From Rhizobium sp. AC27/96 (GTDB lineage: Bacteria > Pseudomonadota > Alphaproteobacteria > Rhizobiales > Rhizobiaceae), in assembly GCF_001692325.1 (NCBI RefSeq), contig NZ_LXKN01000073.1, forward strand, positions 1-64,000: 64,000 nt of DNA. The letters run 5' to 3'. Under the pieces are notes generated by a model that was given only the letters and a program-made list of their open reading frames with translations, ran no database searches and was not told the origin of the DNA. The position numbers and the translations under genes were made by a program. Shown here piece after piece: positions 50,829 to 60,406 of the stretch. Position 1 is the stretch's first letter, and each line of letters begins with the position of its first letter.

Positions 50829-52435
50829 CAGAACAGGCTTCCCTGTTTTGGCGGAGCAGCTCCTTCAGCCGGCTTTGTGCTGCGCTTTTTCGGCGACGGT
50901 GCACCACCGGCTGGCGATGGTGTTGCGGCATCATCGCCCGTGACCGCACCAATGCGGCCGTCGGCAAATTCGATCGAGATCGCGGCACCCGCGTTAAGCG
51001 CGGCAGCAAGGGAAACCGGCCGGTCATCCTCATCTCGCACCACGGCATAGCCGCGCTTCAGGACATTCTTGTAGGAGAGCGACTGCAGGATGCGCTCCTG
51101 CGCGACAAGTTCGCTGCGGGCGCGAGTGAGCTGATGGCGGATTGCCGTATCGGCCTGGCGGGTGAGATTGCCCAGACGATCACGAGCGCGGCCGGTCTGC
51201 GCCTCCAGGCGCGACGGCAGCGTGGCGAAGACGGCGTCCGCGCGGTCTATGCGGGCGCGGGAACGATCGATCATGCGCTCGATGGTGCGTTCGGCCCGCG
51301 TCATGCGCTCGTTGAGCTGCTGACGCCGCTCGGCGATGCGGTTCGACAGGATATCCGGCCGCAGCTGCGAGGCCATGCGCTCAAAGGAGCGGCGCTTGTT
51401 CAACGTATTCAGTTCCAGACCACGGCCGAGGCCTGCGGCGGCCTCATCGAAGCGGCGGCGCGGCAAGGCGAGGATCTGGTCAAGCGAAGGCAGCGCACGC
51501 AGCAGCGCCCGCACCGATTGGCGCCGCTGGTCCATCTGCCTGCTGACTCCGCCCTGCAGGCGGGCAGAGAGACTGGCGAGCTGGGCTTCCAGTTCGGCCT
51601 TCACCGGCACAGCCATTTCGGCCGCGCCCGTCGGCGTCGGCGCGCGCACGTCGGCGGCATAGTCGATCAACGTCCAGTCGGTCTCATGACCGACTGCCGA
51701 GATCAGCGGGATCTCGCTTGCGGCAGCGGCACGGACGACAGCCTCGTCATTGAAACTCCAGAGGTCCTCCAGGCTGCCGCCGCCGCGCGCGACGATCAGC
51801 ACGTCCGGGCGCGGGATCGGACCATCCACAGCGAATTCATTGAAGCCGCGAATGGCATTTGCCACTTCATCGCCGGAGCCCTCGCCCTGTACCTTCACTG
51901 GCCAGACCAGCACATGCACGGGAAAACGATCGGAGATACGGTGCAGGATATCGCGGATGACGGCGCCGGTCGGCGAAGTGACGACGCCGATCACCTTTGG
52001 CATGAAGGGAAGCCGGCGCTTGCGCTCGGGATCGAAAAGACCTTCGGCACCAAGCTTGCGCTTACGTTCCTCCAGGAGCGCCATCAGCGCGCCGGCGCCG
52101 GCCGGCTCCAGCGTCTCGATGACGATCTGATATTTCGAGGAGCCGGGGAAGGTTGTCACCTTGCCCGTGGCGATGACCTCCATCCCTTCCTCGGGACGGA
52201 ACTTCAGCTTGGAAAATGTGCCTTTCCAGATCACCGCATCGATGCGGGACCTGTCGTCCTTCAGCGAGAAATAGGCATGACCAGAGGAATGCGGTCCGCG
52301 ATAGCCGGAGATTTCGCCGCGCACGCGCACCTGGTCGAACGCAGTCTCAACCGTGCGCTTGATCGACCCGGACAATTCCGAGACGGAATATTCCGTCAGG
52401 TTCGACGGCGAATCATTCTCAAAAAAGCTGCTCAT
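50828..52435 (-). CDS. xseA: Exodeoxyribonuclease VII large subunit
   Basis: 535 residues. N-terminal OB fold: EYSVSELSGSIKRTVETAFDQVRVRGEISGYRGPHSSGHAYFSLKDDRSRIDAVIWKG. The catalytic domain has VGVVTSPTGAVIRDILHRISDRFPVHVLVWPV, VLIVARGGGSLEDLWSFNDE and PLISAVGHETDWTLIDYAADVRAPTPTGAAE. Long coiled-coil arm and a low-complexity C-terminus. It forms ExoVII with XseB, which is not in this window. Confidence 0.95.
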   Translation of the reverse strand: MSSFFENDSPSNLTEYSVSELSGSIKRTVETAFDQVRVRGEISGYRGPHSSGHAYFSLKDDRSRIDAVIWKGTFSKLKFRPEEGMEVIATGKVTTFPGSSKYQIVIETLEPAGAGALMALLEERKRKLGAEGLFDPERKRRLPFMPKVIGVVTSPTGAVIRDILHRISDRFPVHVLVWPVKVQGEGSGDEVANAIRGFNEFAVDGPIPRPDVLIVARGGGSLEDLWSFNDEAVVRAAAASEIPLISAVGHETDWTLIDYAADVRAPTPTGAAEMAVPVKAELEAQLASLSARLQGGVSRQMDQRRQSVRALLRALPSLDQILALPRRRFDEAAAGLGRGLELNTLNKRRSFERMASQLRPDILSNRIAERRQQLNERMTRAERTIERMIDRSRARIDRADAVFATLPSRLEAQTGRARDRLGNLTRQADTAIRHQLTRARSELVAQERILQSLSYKNVLKRGYAVVRDEDDRPVSLAAALNAGAAISIEFADGRIGAVTGDDAATPSPAGGAPSPKKRSTKPAEGAAPPKQGSLF

Positions 52436-52674
52436 GACTTTTTCTAACCGATGTTGCCGGAAATGCGGAGCCTAGCGCATAACCCCTTCAATCGGAATCG
52501 TTTGAAACCAGCGATTATGCGCAGATTTAGAGGCTGCTGCATCCTTCGCGCGTTCTCATGAGACGCGCGGAACAGTAGCGCTTCAGCAAACGTTAACCCT
52601 GTCGACAAAGCCTTTCTTAGCCATCCACGCGTAAACCTGTGCAAACTGGTTCTTGGTAAAGAGGATATGGATCG

Positions 52675-52905
52675 ATGATATTCGTGACCGCCACGATCAT
52701 CGGAATTGCCGCCGGCCTGCAGCGCTCGACGATTGCTGCAATGCTCGGCGTGGCGCTGTTGAGCATCGCCTTCATGGCAGCCGTCGTCCTGTCCCTCGTC
52801 CCGCCACCGCTGACGACCTTGTTTATCGCCTTGGGCGGCTACAATCTCGGCTTCATCGGCTATCTCGTTGCCATCGACAGCACGGAACACGGCCGCCGCG
52901 CCTAG
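52675..52905 (+). CDS. Small two-helix membrane protein
   Basis: 76 residues: MIFVTATIIGIAAGLQRSTIAAMLGVALLSIAFMAAVVLSLV, then TTLFIALGGYNLGFIGYLVAID. At least two membrane helices. A GAGG-type site (aaagaggatatggatcgATG) precedes the start. No family recognised. Its stop is close to a partial RIME-like repeat. Confidence 0.65.
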   Translation: MIFVTATIIGIAAGLQRSTIAAMLGVALLSIAFMAAVVLSLVPPPLTTLFIALGGYNLGFIGYLVAIDSTEHGRRA

Positions 52906-52937
52906 ATCGCGCCGGCACCCGAGGCCATTATTCCCAA

Positions 52938-52981
52938 GCAACTCCGGACGGCAAACCGCTGCGCACTTTCCCGAAAGTGCT
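52938..52981. repeat. Degenerate right half of a RIME-like repeat
   Basis: Positions 52938-52981 align with the right half of the element at 15274-15374 (shared ACGGnAAA-CGCT-CGCACTTT and a terminal AAnTGCT). It lies between the small membrane gene and the convergent GT-C-like gene. Confidence 0.5.
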
Positions 52982-52986
52982 GGGCA

Positions 52987-54804
52987 TCACTCCTGCGGCT
53001 TGAAATAGAAGAACTGCACATCCGATTTCGTCGATGCGGGAATGGGCTCCAGATAGGTCGGCACGCGGCCGGCACTGAGCTGGGCATAGAGGCCCTGAGG
53101 GTTCCGCTCGGACAACAGCTCCACCTGCGGATCGCCCTTGCAGAAGCCGACCAGCGTCACATGCGCCTCACGCAGAAGCGCTTCCGCCTCCACGGGCTTT
53201 GCAAGGCCGATATGCAGCTCGGCCAGCATCCCATCCGGATCGCGGTGATAAGGGCCGGAGAGGGTGCGATGCGGCGTGAAGCGCAGGAGCGGCGCTCCCA
53301 TATTCGATGCGGCGGCTATGACCCCGGGTTGAAGACCCGCAATCGGCGCCAGCGCTTCTCGCGACGCGCAATCCGCCGTCTCTTCTGCCTTGGCCGGAGC
53401 GGCGACGCTGAAGCTGTTGACGACGCCTTTGTGAGCAAGCGTACCGCCGACAGCCCACACAACCGGCACTGACATCAATGCCGTAACCACATAGAAGAAG
53501 GCTGCTCCCACATCTTCGCTATCGGCCGCCGATATCCGGCGCAGCTCCGCCAGCAGCAGTGCCAACGGCGGAATGGCCAGCAGATTGGAAAACTCCGCGC
53601 CACGGACCTGCACCAGCGTGATCGCCCAGTTGACGGCAATCAAGGCCATCAGCACCGCATGCAAGCGAACCCTGTCGCCACGCAGCATGCGGAACGAGCA
53701 GACAATCATCGCAAGAAAACCGGTCGCGTAGAACGCGGCGAAAGTATCGGGCTGCGTGCGGAAGACCGAAAAGATCGACTGCGCCTCCGTCACCTTGCTC
53801 AGCCAAAGATCCACCAGCATCGGATCGAGATCGGCAAGCGGGTTGCGCAGGCATTGCGGCGCGATTGCCAATACCGTGGCGAAGACCGCCGCACCGATGG
53901 CTGCCAGCGCCATCATACGCCCAATTCGGGACAGTTGGCTGGCGAAAAGGGCGGCCAGGAGGAGGCCGACACAGCCGACGCTGACAATGCTATAGAAGCC
54001 AAGCGAGAGATTGTCGCAGGTGACCATCGAATAAAGGCGTGGTGGGACCAGCGAGAAGAATGCGCCGCCGACGGCAAGCGTCATCGTCAGCGCGAAGGCC
54101 TTGGCGGCCGGCGCAAATGCTTCACCATCCCAAGCCCATAAACAGGCGACTGCCATGCAAGCGACAGCCACGAAGGGTGTGGTCTCCGCACCAATGCCGA
54201 GCTGGATCGCGAGGGCGACGGCCGCGATGGCGAAGCTGCGGGGCCTGTAGTTTTCATCGGCCAGCATGGCGACGGTAAGGGCGACAAGGCCGAGCTGGAC
54301 ATTGTCGTGATCGATGGAGCCCGGCACGAAACGCGGCGAGAGCAAGATGAAAAACGTCGTCAGGATGAGCGAAAAATGCATGCCTTCGACGCCTGCGATG
54401 CGGCGGCCCGTCAGGCTCATGAAGAACATCAGCGGCAGGATAAGTATCAATGGCCAGACAGTCAGCGCTGCGGCCTCGGCGCCTTCCGGCGAGAAGAACA
54501 TCCGAAAGAAGACAATGAGGCCCGCGATCGGCAGATCGATAAAGCGCGACCAATGCATCAGCGTTCCGCCATCAAGGCCAAGACGGTATTGCATCATGTC
54601 GAACCAGCCCTGACCGGCGAGGAAATCCCGGACTTCGACCAGACGCATGGCGTCATCATTATCGGGACCGACATAGTCGGCGAGATGACGATGAATGACG
54701 AGCTGCGCGACGATGAGGAGAATGCCGTAGATCAGCGGCACAAGGATGGGATGCGACCAGCGCGACGAGGCTTTCCTTGCCGCCGGAACTGCTTCAGACG
54801 ACAT
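52987..54804 (-). CDS. Polytopic GT-C-like glycosyltransferase (candidate GtrC)
   Basis: 605 residues from the ATG at 54804 (MSSEAVPAARK); an ATG at 54822 would add six. About 12 hydrophobic segments are followed by a soluble C-terminal region of about 130 residues. The first extracytoplasmic loop has an acidic pair, VGPDNDDAMRLVEVRDFLAGQGWFD, as in GT-C enzymes using polyprenyl-phosphate sugars. Divergent from a GT2 and a GtrA gene, which fits a GtrABC-type unit. The acceptor is unknown. Confidence 0.72.
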   Translation of the reverse strand: MSSEAVPAARKASSRWSHPILVPLIYGILLIVAQLVIHRHLADYVGPDNDDAMRLVEVRDFLAGQGWFDMMQYRLGLDGGTLMHWSRFIDLPIAGLIVFFRMFFSPEGAEAAALTVWPLILILPLMFFMSLTGRRIAGVEGMHFSLILTTFFILLSPRFVPGSIDHDNVQLGLVALTVAMLADENYRPRSFAIAAVALAIQLGIGAETTPFVAVACMAVACLWAWDGEAFAPAAKAFALTMTLAVGGAFFSLVPPRLYSMVTCDNLSLGFYSIVSVGCVGLLLAALFASQLSRIGRMMALAAIGAAVFATVLAIAPQCLRNPLADLDPMLVDLWLSKVTEAQSIFSVFRTQPDTFAAFYATGFLAMIVCSFRMLRGDRVRLHAVLMALIAVNWAITLVQVRGAEFSNLLAIPPLALLLAELRRISAADSEDVGAAFFYVVTALMSVPVVWAVGGTLAHKGVVNSFSVAAPAKAEETADCASREALAPIAGLQPGVIAAASNMGAPLLRFTPHRTLSGPYHRDPDGMLAELHIGLAKPVEAEALLREAHVTLVGFCKGDPQVELLSERNPQGLYAQLSAGRVPTYLEPIPASTKSDVQFFYFKPQE

Positions 54805-55060
54805 CGCCAACGTCTCCACCATGTAGATAAATCCTGTATTCGAAGGATGTTTGGAGAGCACGCTAACGCCTGCCCATCAAAAAAAAGTAAAGCTGATGGC
54901 GATGGCGCTATTCTTCACGACAATGTTTTTCGCCGGGGCGATTTCACGCCATTTTTTCTTCGCAAGCATAGCGTCTTATTAACAGCCAACGGGATAAGCT
55001 CTCGTCCGGATCGTCCATCAGGCCTCGACTTGATATCACGCGTAGGAACCGGCCAAGACC

Positions 55061-56077
55061 ATGTGGAATGAGAAGCTGAACATCGCTGTTCTTCTGCCCT
55101 GCTATAATGAAGCCGCCACGATCGGCGATGTCGTTCGCGGCTTTCGTCAGGCGCTCCCGCAGGCCAGCATCTATGTCTACGACAATAATTCCACCGACGG
55201 CACGGCGCTGCACGCCATGCTTGCCGGCGCAACCGTGGTGCGTGAACGCCGCCAGGGCAAGGGCCATGTGGTGCGGCGCATGTTTGCGGACATCGATGCC
55301 GACATCTACCTCATGGCCGATGGCGATGGCACCTATGCGCCCGAAGATGCCGAAGAGCTGATCCGCACGCTGCTGACCGAAGGCTCCGACATGGTGGTCG
55401 GCACACGGCGCAATGTCCACAACGACGCCGGACGCCAGGGCCATGCCTTCGGCAACCGCATCTTCAACTGGCTCTACCGCACCATATTCGGTGCGGATTT
55501 CACCGACATCTTTTCCGGCTATCGCGCCTTCTCGCGCCGCTTCGTCAAAAGCTTCCCGGCGGTGTCCGGTGGGTTTGAGATCGAGACGGAAATGTCCGTG
55601 CATGCCTCGCGGCTGAAGCTGCCCGTCAGCGAGCTGGAACTCGACTACGGCCGGCGGCCGGAAGGCTCGCATTCGAAGCTCTCCACCTTCCGTGACGGCT
55701 GGAAGATCCTCTGGATGTTCGCGATGCTGATGAAGGAAACCAGACCCTTCGCCTTCTTCGGCATTCTGGGCGCCATTTCCATGGAGCTGAGCATCGGCTT
55801 CTCTATCCCGGTTCTCATCGAATATTTCGAGACCGGTCTCGTATTGCGCATGCCGACCTGGGTGCTCTCCATGGCACTGATGATGATTTCCTTCATGCTG
55901 TTCACGGCAGGCCTGATCCTGGATTCCGTCGCCCGCGCCCGTGCGGAGCAGCTGCGCATTCACTATATGAGTCTGGCCAGGCCGGCATCCGGCGAAATCG
56001 GCGACAGACGGACAATCTCCATGGTGGAAATCGAAAAGCCGGCAAGCGGCCGCAAGAAAAGGCCCAAGGCCGCATGA
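55061..56077 (+). CDS. GT2 family glycosyltransferase (GtrB/DPM1-like)
   Basis: 338 residues. GT-A fold: NIAVLLPCYNEAATIGDVVRGFRQ, ASIYVYDNNSTDGT, DADIYLMADGDGTYAPEDAEELI (metal-binding DxD-type region), and TDIFSGYRAFSRRFVKSFP. C-terminal two-helix membrane anchor (FAFFGILGAISMELSIGFSIPVLIEYF and onward). It probably loads a sugar onto polyprenyl phosphate. The stop overlaps the GtrA start (ATGA at 56074). Confidence 0.9.
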   Translation: MWNEKLNIAVLLPCYNEAATIGDVVRGFRQALPQASIYVYDNNSTDGTALHAMLAGATVVRERRQGKGHVVRRMFADIDADIYLMADGDGTYAPEDAEELIRTLLTEGSDMVVGTRRNVHNDAGRQGHAFGNRIFNWLYRTIFGADFTDIFSGYRAFSRRFVKSFPAVSGGFEIETEMSVHASRLKLPVSELELDYGRRPEGSHSKLSTFRDGWKILWMFAMLMKETRPFAFFGILGAISMELSIGFSIPVLIEYFETGLVLRMPTWVLSMALMMISFMLFTAGLILDSVARARAEQLRIHYMSLARPASGEIGDRRTISMVEIEKPASGRKKRPKAA

Positions 56078-56460
56078 AGAAGCTCTTTCGCTTCCTGCTC
56101 GCTGGTAGTGTCGGCTTCGTGGTCGATGCCGGCGTATTGCACCTGCTGCTTTGGTATACGCCCGTCGGTCCTTTTGTCGGACGGGCACTCTCGATACCGA
56201 GCGCGCTGCTCGCCACATGGATCCTCAACCGCAAATTCACCTTCGGTCGCTCCGACCGCTCGCTGGCGGCCGAAGGCTTCCGTTATGGTTCGGTCGGTCT
56301 GACGTCAGCGGTACTGAACTATGCCCTGTTCAGCTCGCTCTTAATGACCGAGCCATCGCTGCGGCCGATCATTGCACTGACGCTCGGCTCGGCGGCGGCG
56401 ACGGCGTTCAGCTTTTTCGGCTATTCACGCTTCGTCTTCCGCCACCGGCAAAATCCCTGA
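56074..56460 (+). CDS. GtrA-family membrane protein
   Basis: 128 residues with four helices: FRFLLAGSVGFVVDAGVLHLLLWY, FVGRALSIPSALLATWILNRKFTF, YGSVGLTSAVLNYALFSSLLM, and LTLGSAAATAFSFFGYSRFVF. The FL.aGSvGFvvD and NRkFTF signatures are diagnostic of GtrA, thought to flip polyprenyl-phosphate-linked sugar. Overlaps and is coupled with the GT2 gene. Confidence 0.92.
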   Translation: MKKLFRFLLAGSVGFVVDAGVLHLLLWYTPVGPFVGRALSIPSALLATWILNRKFTFGRSDRSLAAEGFRYGSVGLTSAVLNYALFSSLLMTEPSLRPIIALTLGSAAATAFSFFGYSRFVFRHRQNP

Positions 56461-56469
56461 GACGCCAGC

Positions 56470-57456
56470 TCAGACGGTTTCCCAGCCATCCTTCTCACTG
56501 GCGCGATAGATGGCGTCGATGACCTTCTGATTGAGCTTCGAGCTTTCAAGAGACACGATCTCCGCACCTTCACCCAGCGCCGCCGACGCAAAGGCTTCCG
56601 CCTCGCGCTTGTACTGGCGGCTGTCGGGGAACCGGAAAATCGTCGATTCCGAATGGCCGCGATTGGTCAGTTCCAGCTCCTCTGCGCCATAGCGATCGGC
56701 GTTGAAGGGCGACTTCACCTCGATGAAGCCTTCCGTGCCGTGGAAGACCATGACCTGGCGATTGGCCATCTGCGTCGAGATGTAGAAGGTCATTTCAAAA
56801 TCGCCGAAATCGGCCTTGACGCTGGAATAGATGTCGGTGCCGAATTCCGGGTCACGCTCGGTCACCGCCTGGATGCGCAGCGGCTCGCGACCGGTGACGA
56901 AACGGGCGCTGATCGTCGGGTAGACGCCGATATCAGGCAGACCACCGCCGCCAAGCGACGGGATATTGCGCATGTTGCCGGCATCGCGGTTGAAATAGGT
57001 GAAGGCTCCCTGGATATGGCGCAGGCGACCGATGGCGCCATCGGCCAGCAGCGAACGGACCTTCCGCCACACCGGCGCATAGGTGACCATGTAAGCCTCG
57101 GTCACCAGCACCTTGTTGCGGTCGCGGGCAGCAATCAGGCTGTCGATTTCATCCGCCTTGAGCGCGATCGGCTTTTCGCAGAGCACATGCTTGCCGGCGT
57201 CGGCGGCCTTGATCGTCCACTCGACATGCTGTGAAGTGGGCAGCGGAATGTAGACGGCATCGATGGTATCGGAGGCGAGCATTTCCTCGTAGGAACCGAA
57301 GGCGTGTGGCACGGAGAAGCGGTCGGCCATCTGCCGGGCACGATCGAGATCACGGCTGGCGATTGCCGTGACGACGCAATTTTCCGCGTCCTGAATGGCC
57401 GGCACCACCAGGTCGCGACCGATTTTTGCCGTCGATAGAATTCCGAAACGCAGCAT
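56470..57456 (-). CDS. Gfo/Idh/MocA family oxidoreductase
   Basis: 328 residues from the ATG at 57456 (MLRFGILSTAKIGRDLVVPAI). Rossmann fold, then SYEEMLASDTIDAVYIPLPTSQHVEWTIKAADAGKHVLCEKPIALKADE, the EKP family signature; GGGGLPDIGVYP carries the Asp (D..vyp). NAD(P)-dependent sugar or inositol dehydrogenase; substrate unknown. Convergent with GtrA. Confidence 0.9.
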   Translation of the reverse strand: MLRFGILSTAKIGRDLVVPAIQDAENCVVTAIASRDLDRARQMADRFSVPHAFGSYEEMLASDTIDAVYIPLPTSQHVEWTIKAADAGKHVLCEKPIALKADEIDSLIAARDRNKVLVTEAYMVTYAPVWRKVRSLLADGAIGRLRHIQGAFTYFNRDAGNMRNIPSLGGGGLPDIGVYPTISARFVTGREPLRIQAVTERDPEFGTDIYSSVKADFGDFEMTFYISTQMANRQVMVFHGTEGFIEVKSPFNADRYGAEELELTNRGHSESTIFRFPDSRQYKREAEAFASAALGEGAEIVSLESSKLNQKVIDAIYRASEKDGWETV

Positions 57457-57773
57457 GATCTTTCTCCCGAAGCATTGTCCCGAGGCGAACGGCCGCACAG
57501 CGATGGTCGCGACACGGCCTTCCAGCGGGATCCCTTGTCAATACGGTGGATGGAGAGCGAAACGAGGCCATTCCGCTCCAGACGAAATCGACTGCAACCT
57601 TATTCGGCCGGTGCAGACGGCGCAACGGCTTGGGGAAGCGATTGCTCAAAGACATCCCCCCGAATGGCATCAAGGCGTGTCCGGATCTGTCCCCTTTCTG
57701 TCTGATAGGTGGCTTTCGTACCTTTTGACTGGCGATTAATTTCGGCTATCCTTCAATCACAGGAGATACGAAA
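57457..57773. other. Intergenic region before the isochorismatase-like gene
   Basis: About 317 bp. Short open frames show no homology. It holds the divergent promoters of the two flanking genes; no repeat or obvious operator was seen. Confidence 0.5.
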
Positions 57774-58340
57774 ATGTCCCATTCCGACACCGCATTGCTC
57801 GTCATCGATGCGCAGGAATCGTTTCGCCAGCGTCCCTACTGGCGGGCAGACGACCTGCCCACCTTCACCAACCGCCTGCAGGCGCTGATCGATGGTGCCA
57901 AGGCCAAGGGCATCCCCGTTGTGCAGATATTCCATGTCGACGACGATCCGCATTTCAGCCTGGAGAGCGGCTATGTGCGCAAGCTCGATGAAATCTCGCT
58001 GGAGGCCGATGCGGTATTCCACAAAGCTCGCCATTCGGCCCTCGTCGGCTCCGGGCTGGATGTCTGGCTGGTGGCGAACGGCATCCGCAAAGTAATCGTC
58101 TCGGGCATTCGCACGGAGCAATGCTGCGAGACGACGACGCGGCATGCATCCGATCTCGGCTACGATGTCGACTACGTGACCGAGGCGACGCTGACCTTCC
58201 CGATGACGCATGCTTCGGGCACGGTCTTCAGCGTCGACGATATCAAGAAGCGCAGCGAGCTGGTGCTGTCAGGCCGTTTCGCCCGCATCGCGACGGTCGA
58301 GGAAGCGCTTGCCGGTGCCCCGATCCGGAGTGCCGCATGA
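57774..58340 (+). CDS. Isochorismatase-like cysteine hydrolase
   Basis: 188 residues. Catalytic triad: Asp in TALLVIDAQESFRQRP, a Lys in the FHKARHSALVGSGLD segment, and Cys in VSGIRTEQCCETTTRHASDLGYDVDYV. It probably hydrolyses an amide or isochorismate-like substrate. Good ribosome-binding site (caggagatacgaaaATG). The stop overlaps the regulator start (ATGA). Confidence 0.88.
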   Translation: MSHSDTALLVIDAQESFRQRPYWRADDLPTFTNRLQALIDGAKAKGIPVVQIFHVDDDPHFSLESGYVRKLDEISLEADAVFHKARHSALVGSGLDVWLVANGIRKVIVSGIRTEQCCETTTRHASDLGYDVDYVTEATLTFPMTHASGTVFSVDDIKKRSELVLSGRFARIATVEEALAGAPIRSAA

Positions 58341-59335
58341 GCCATAGCGACAAGCACTTCCAACGCCGGATCATTCCCGTCTACGTCCTTTTGCCGCCCT
58401 ATACGCTGCTGATGGATGTCGCCGGGCCGGTGGAGGTGCTGCGCCGCGCCAATATTGAACAGGACGATGTCCTGTTCGATTATCGTTTCATCGCTGCCCA
58501 GCCGTCGCAAACGACCTCGGTCGGGTTGACGCTCGCCAATCTCGAGCCCCTGCCGGATCACATTCCGGATGGTGCCTATGTCATCATATCCGGCAGCGTC
58601 ACGCCGCCTGACGATGCCGAGGACGTCGAGCCCGAAACCGATACGCTGGCGCGCTGGCTGGCGGGCGTCATCCGTCCCGGCATCACCCTCGTCACCATCT
58701 GCTCCGGCGCGGTGATCGCGGCCCGTGCCGGTCTGATGGACGGCTATGCCTGCACTACTCACTCCGCCTGCCTCGACGAGGTCCGGCACCATGCCCCGAC
58801 TGCGCGCGTGCTCGACAACCGGCTCTATGTGGAAGATCGGGAACGCTATTCCAGCGCCGGCATCACGACGGGCACCGACCTGATGCTGCACCTCGCCTCC
58901 AAGCTGACCTCGCCGATGACCGCCTTGACGATCGCCCGCCATATGGTCGTCTACATCAGGCGCACCGGTGCCGAGCCGCAGCTTTCGCCCTGGCTCAGCG
59001 GCAGAAACCATGTGCATCCCGCCATCCACCGCGTTCAGGATGCGATCATGGCCGATCCCGCTCACAGCTGGTCGCTCGCCGAGCTTGCCGGTATCGGAGC
59101 CATGAGCGCACGGCATATTTCACGCCTGTTCCAGGAGCATGCCGGCCTGTCGGTGACCGCCTATGTCAATCTTATGCGCGTGACGCTGGCGCGGGATGTG
59201 CTCGCCAATTCGCGGCTCGACATGGAGCGCGTGGCGGAAAAATCCGGCTTCGCTTCTCCAAGGCACATGCGCCGCGTCTGGTCGAAATACAATACGCTGC
59301 CGCCAAGCCACTATCGGCGCGCGACGCCGGAATAA
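58337..59335 (+). CDS. GlxA-type regulator (DJ-1/PfpI domain plus AraC HTH)
   Basis: 332 residues from ATG 58337. The N-terminal DJ-1/PfpI-like domain has PVYVLLPPYTLLMDVAGPVEVLRRAN and LVTICSGAVIAARAGLMDG (nucleophile-elbow region). The C-terminal AraC/XylS HTH has SLAELAGIGAMSARHISRLFQEHAGLSVTAYVNLMRVTLARDVL and a second helix pair ending FASPRHMRRVWSKYNTLPPSHYR. Coupled to the hydrolase by ATGA overlap, so it likely controls it. Confidence 0.92.
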   Translation: MSHSDKHFQRRIIPVYVLLPPYTLLMDVAGPVEVLRRANIEQDDVLFDYRFIAAQPSQTTSVGLTLANLEPLPDHIPDGAYVIISGSVTPPDDAEDVEPETDTLARWLAGVIRPGITLVTICSGAVIAARAGLMDGYACTTHSACLDEVRHHAPTARVLDNRLYVEDRERYSSAGITTGTDLMLHLASKLTSPMTALTIARHMVVYIRRTGAEPQLSPWLSGRNHVHPAIHRVQDAIMADPAHSWSLAELAGIGAMSARHISRLFQEHAGLSVTAYVNLMRVTLARDVLANSRLDMERVAEKSGFASPRHMRRVWSKYNTLPPSHYRRATPE

Positions 59336-59441
59336 AGAAATCGTTAGTGGCCTTTACCGGCAAAGGCCGATAGCCTGCCTTGTCCCTTCCGTCCGGCGCC
59401 TCTGACGCCGGCTTCCTGCTCACGTGATTTGGAGAGATATC

Positions 59442-60392
59442 ATGGACCTGCGCAAGCTTGGACGAACCGATCTTTTGGTCGCCCCCATCGTTTTCGGCGG
59501 CAATGTCTTCGGCTGGACTGCCGATGAGAAGACTTCCTACGCATTGCTCGACGCCTTCTTTGACGCCGGTTTCAATACGATAGACACGGCCGATGTCTAT
59601 TCGAGCTGGGTTCCCGGCAACAAGGGCGGCGATTCCGAAGAGATCATCGGCAAATGGCTGAAGCAGGGCCGCATCGCCCGCGACAAGGCCATCATCATCA
59701 CCAAGGTCGGTTCGGAGATGGGCCCTGGCAAGAAGGGGCTGAAGGCAAACTACATCCTCGAAGCCGTCGAAGCCTCGCTCAGGCGGCTGCAGACCGATCA
59801 TATCGATCTCTATCTGTCGCACTGGCCGGATTCCGAGACACCGCATGAGGAATCGCTCGCCGCCTATGCCAAGCTGAAGGAACAGGGCAAGATCCGCCAT
59901 GTCGGCTGCTCGAACCTTGATGCGACGCAGTTGCAGGCATCGCTCGATGCCGCCGCCAAGGCCGGCCTGCCGCGCTACGACGTGCTGCAGCCGGAATATA
60001 ATCTCTATGCGCGCGCCAGCTTCGAAGGCCCGCTGGCGGATCTCTGCGTCAAGGAAGATATCGGTGTAATCACCTATTTCAGCCTTGCGGCCGGCTTCCT
60101 GACCGGCAAATATCGCACCAAGGCAGATACGGAAGGCCGCGCTCGCGAAAACCGCGTCTCGGCCTATCTCGACGACAAGGGTCTGCGCATTCTCGCGGCG
60201 CTCGACACGGTTTCCGCCGAAACCGGCTCGAAGCCAGCCGAGGTCGCGCTCGCCTGGCTGCTGCGCAAGCGCGGCGTCACCGCACCGATCGCCAGCGCCA
60301 CTAGCCTTGGCCAACTCGACGCGATAATCAACTCGGCGAAGCTTTCGCTTTCCGATGAAGCCATGCGCCTGCTCGACAAAGCCGGCGAATAA
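59442..60392 (+). CDS. Aldo/keto reductase
   Basis: 316 residues from the ATG at 59442. AKR signature: MDLRKLGRTDLLVAPIVFGGNVFGW, FNTIDTADVYSSW (catalytic Asp/Tyr), IIITKVGSEMG (Lys), and HIDLYLSHWPD (His). NADPH-dependent reduction of carbonyls. GGAGAG precedes the ATG (tttggagagatatcATG). Followed 14 bp later by a GNAT gene. Confidence 0.92.
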   Translation: MDLRKLGRTDLLVAPIVFGGNVFGWTADEKTSYALLDAFFDAGFNTIDTADVYSSWVPGNKGGDSEEIIGKWLKQGRIARDKAIIITKVGSEMGPGKKGLKANYILEAVEASLRRLQTDHIDLYLSHWPDSETPHEESLAAYAKLKEQGKIRHVGCSNLDATQLQASLDAAAKAGLPRYDVLQPEYNLYARASFEGPLADLCVKEDIGVITYFSLAAGFLTGKYRTKADTEGRARENRVSAYLDDKGLRILAALDTVSAETGSKPAEVALAWLLRKRGVTAPIASATSLGQLDAIINSAKLSLSDEAMRLLDKAGE

Positions 60393-60406
60393 ACCGAGGC
60401 AGACCG

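Noticed and set aside
50750..52447. 565-codon forward ORF opposite xseA
   Set aside because: Shadow of the real minus-strand xseA, whose catalytic motifs are complete.
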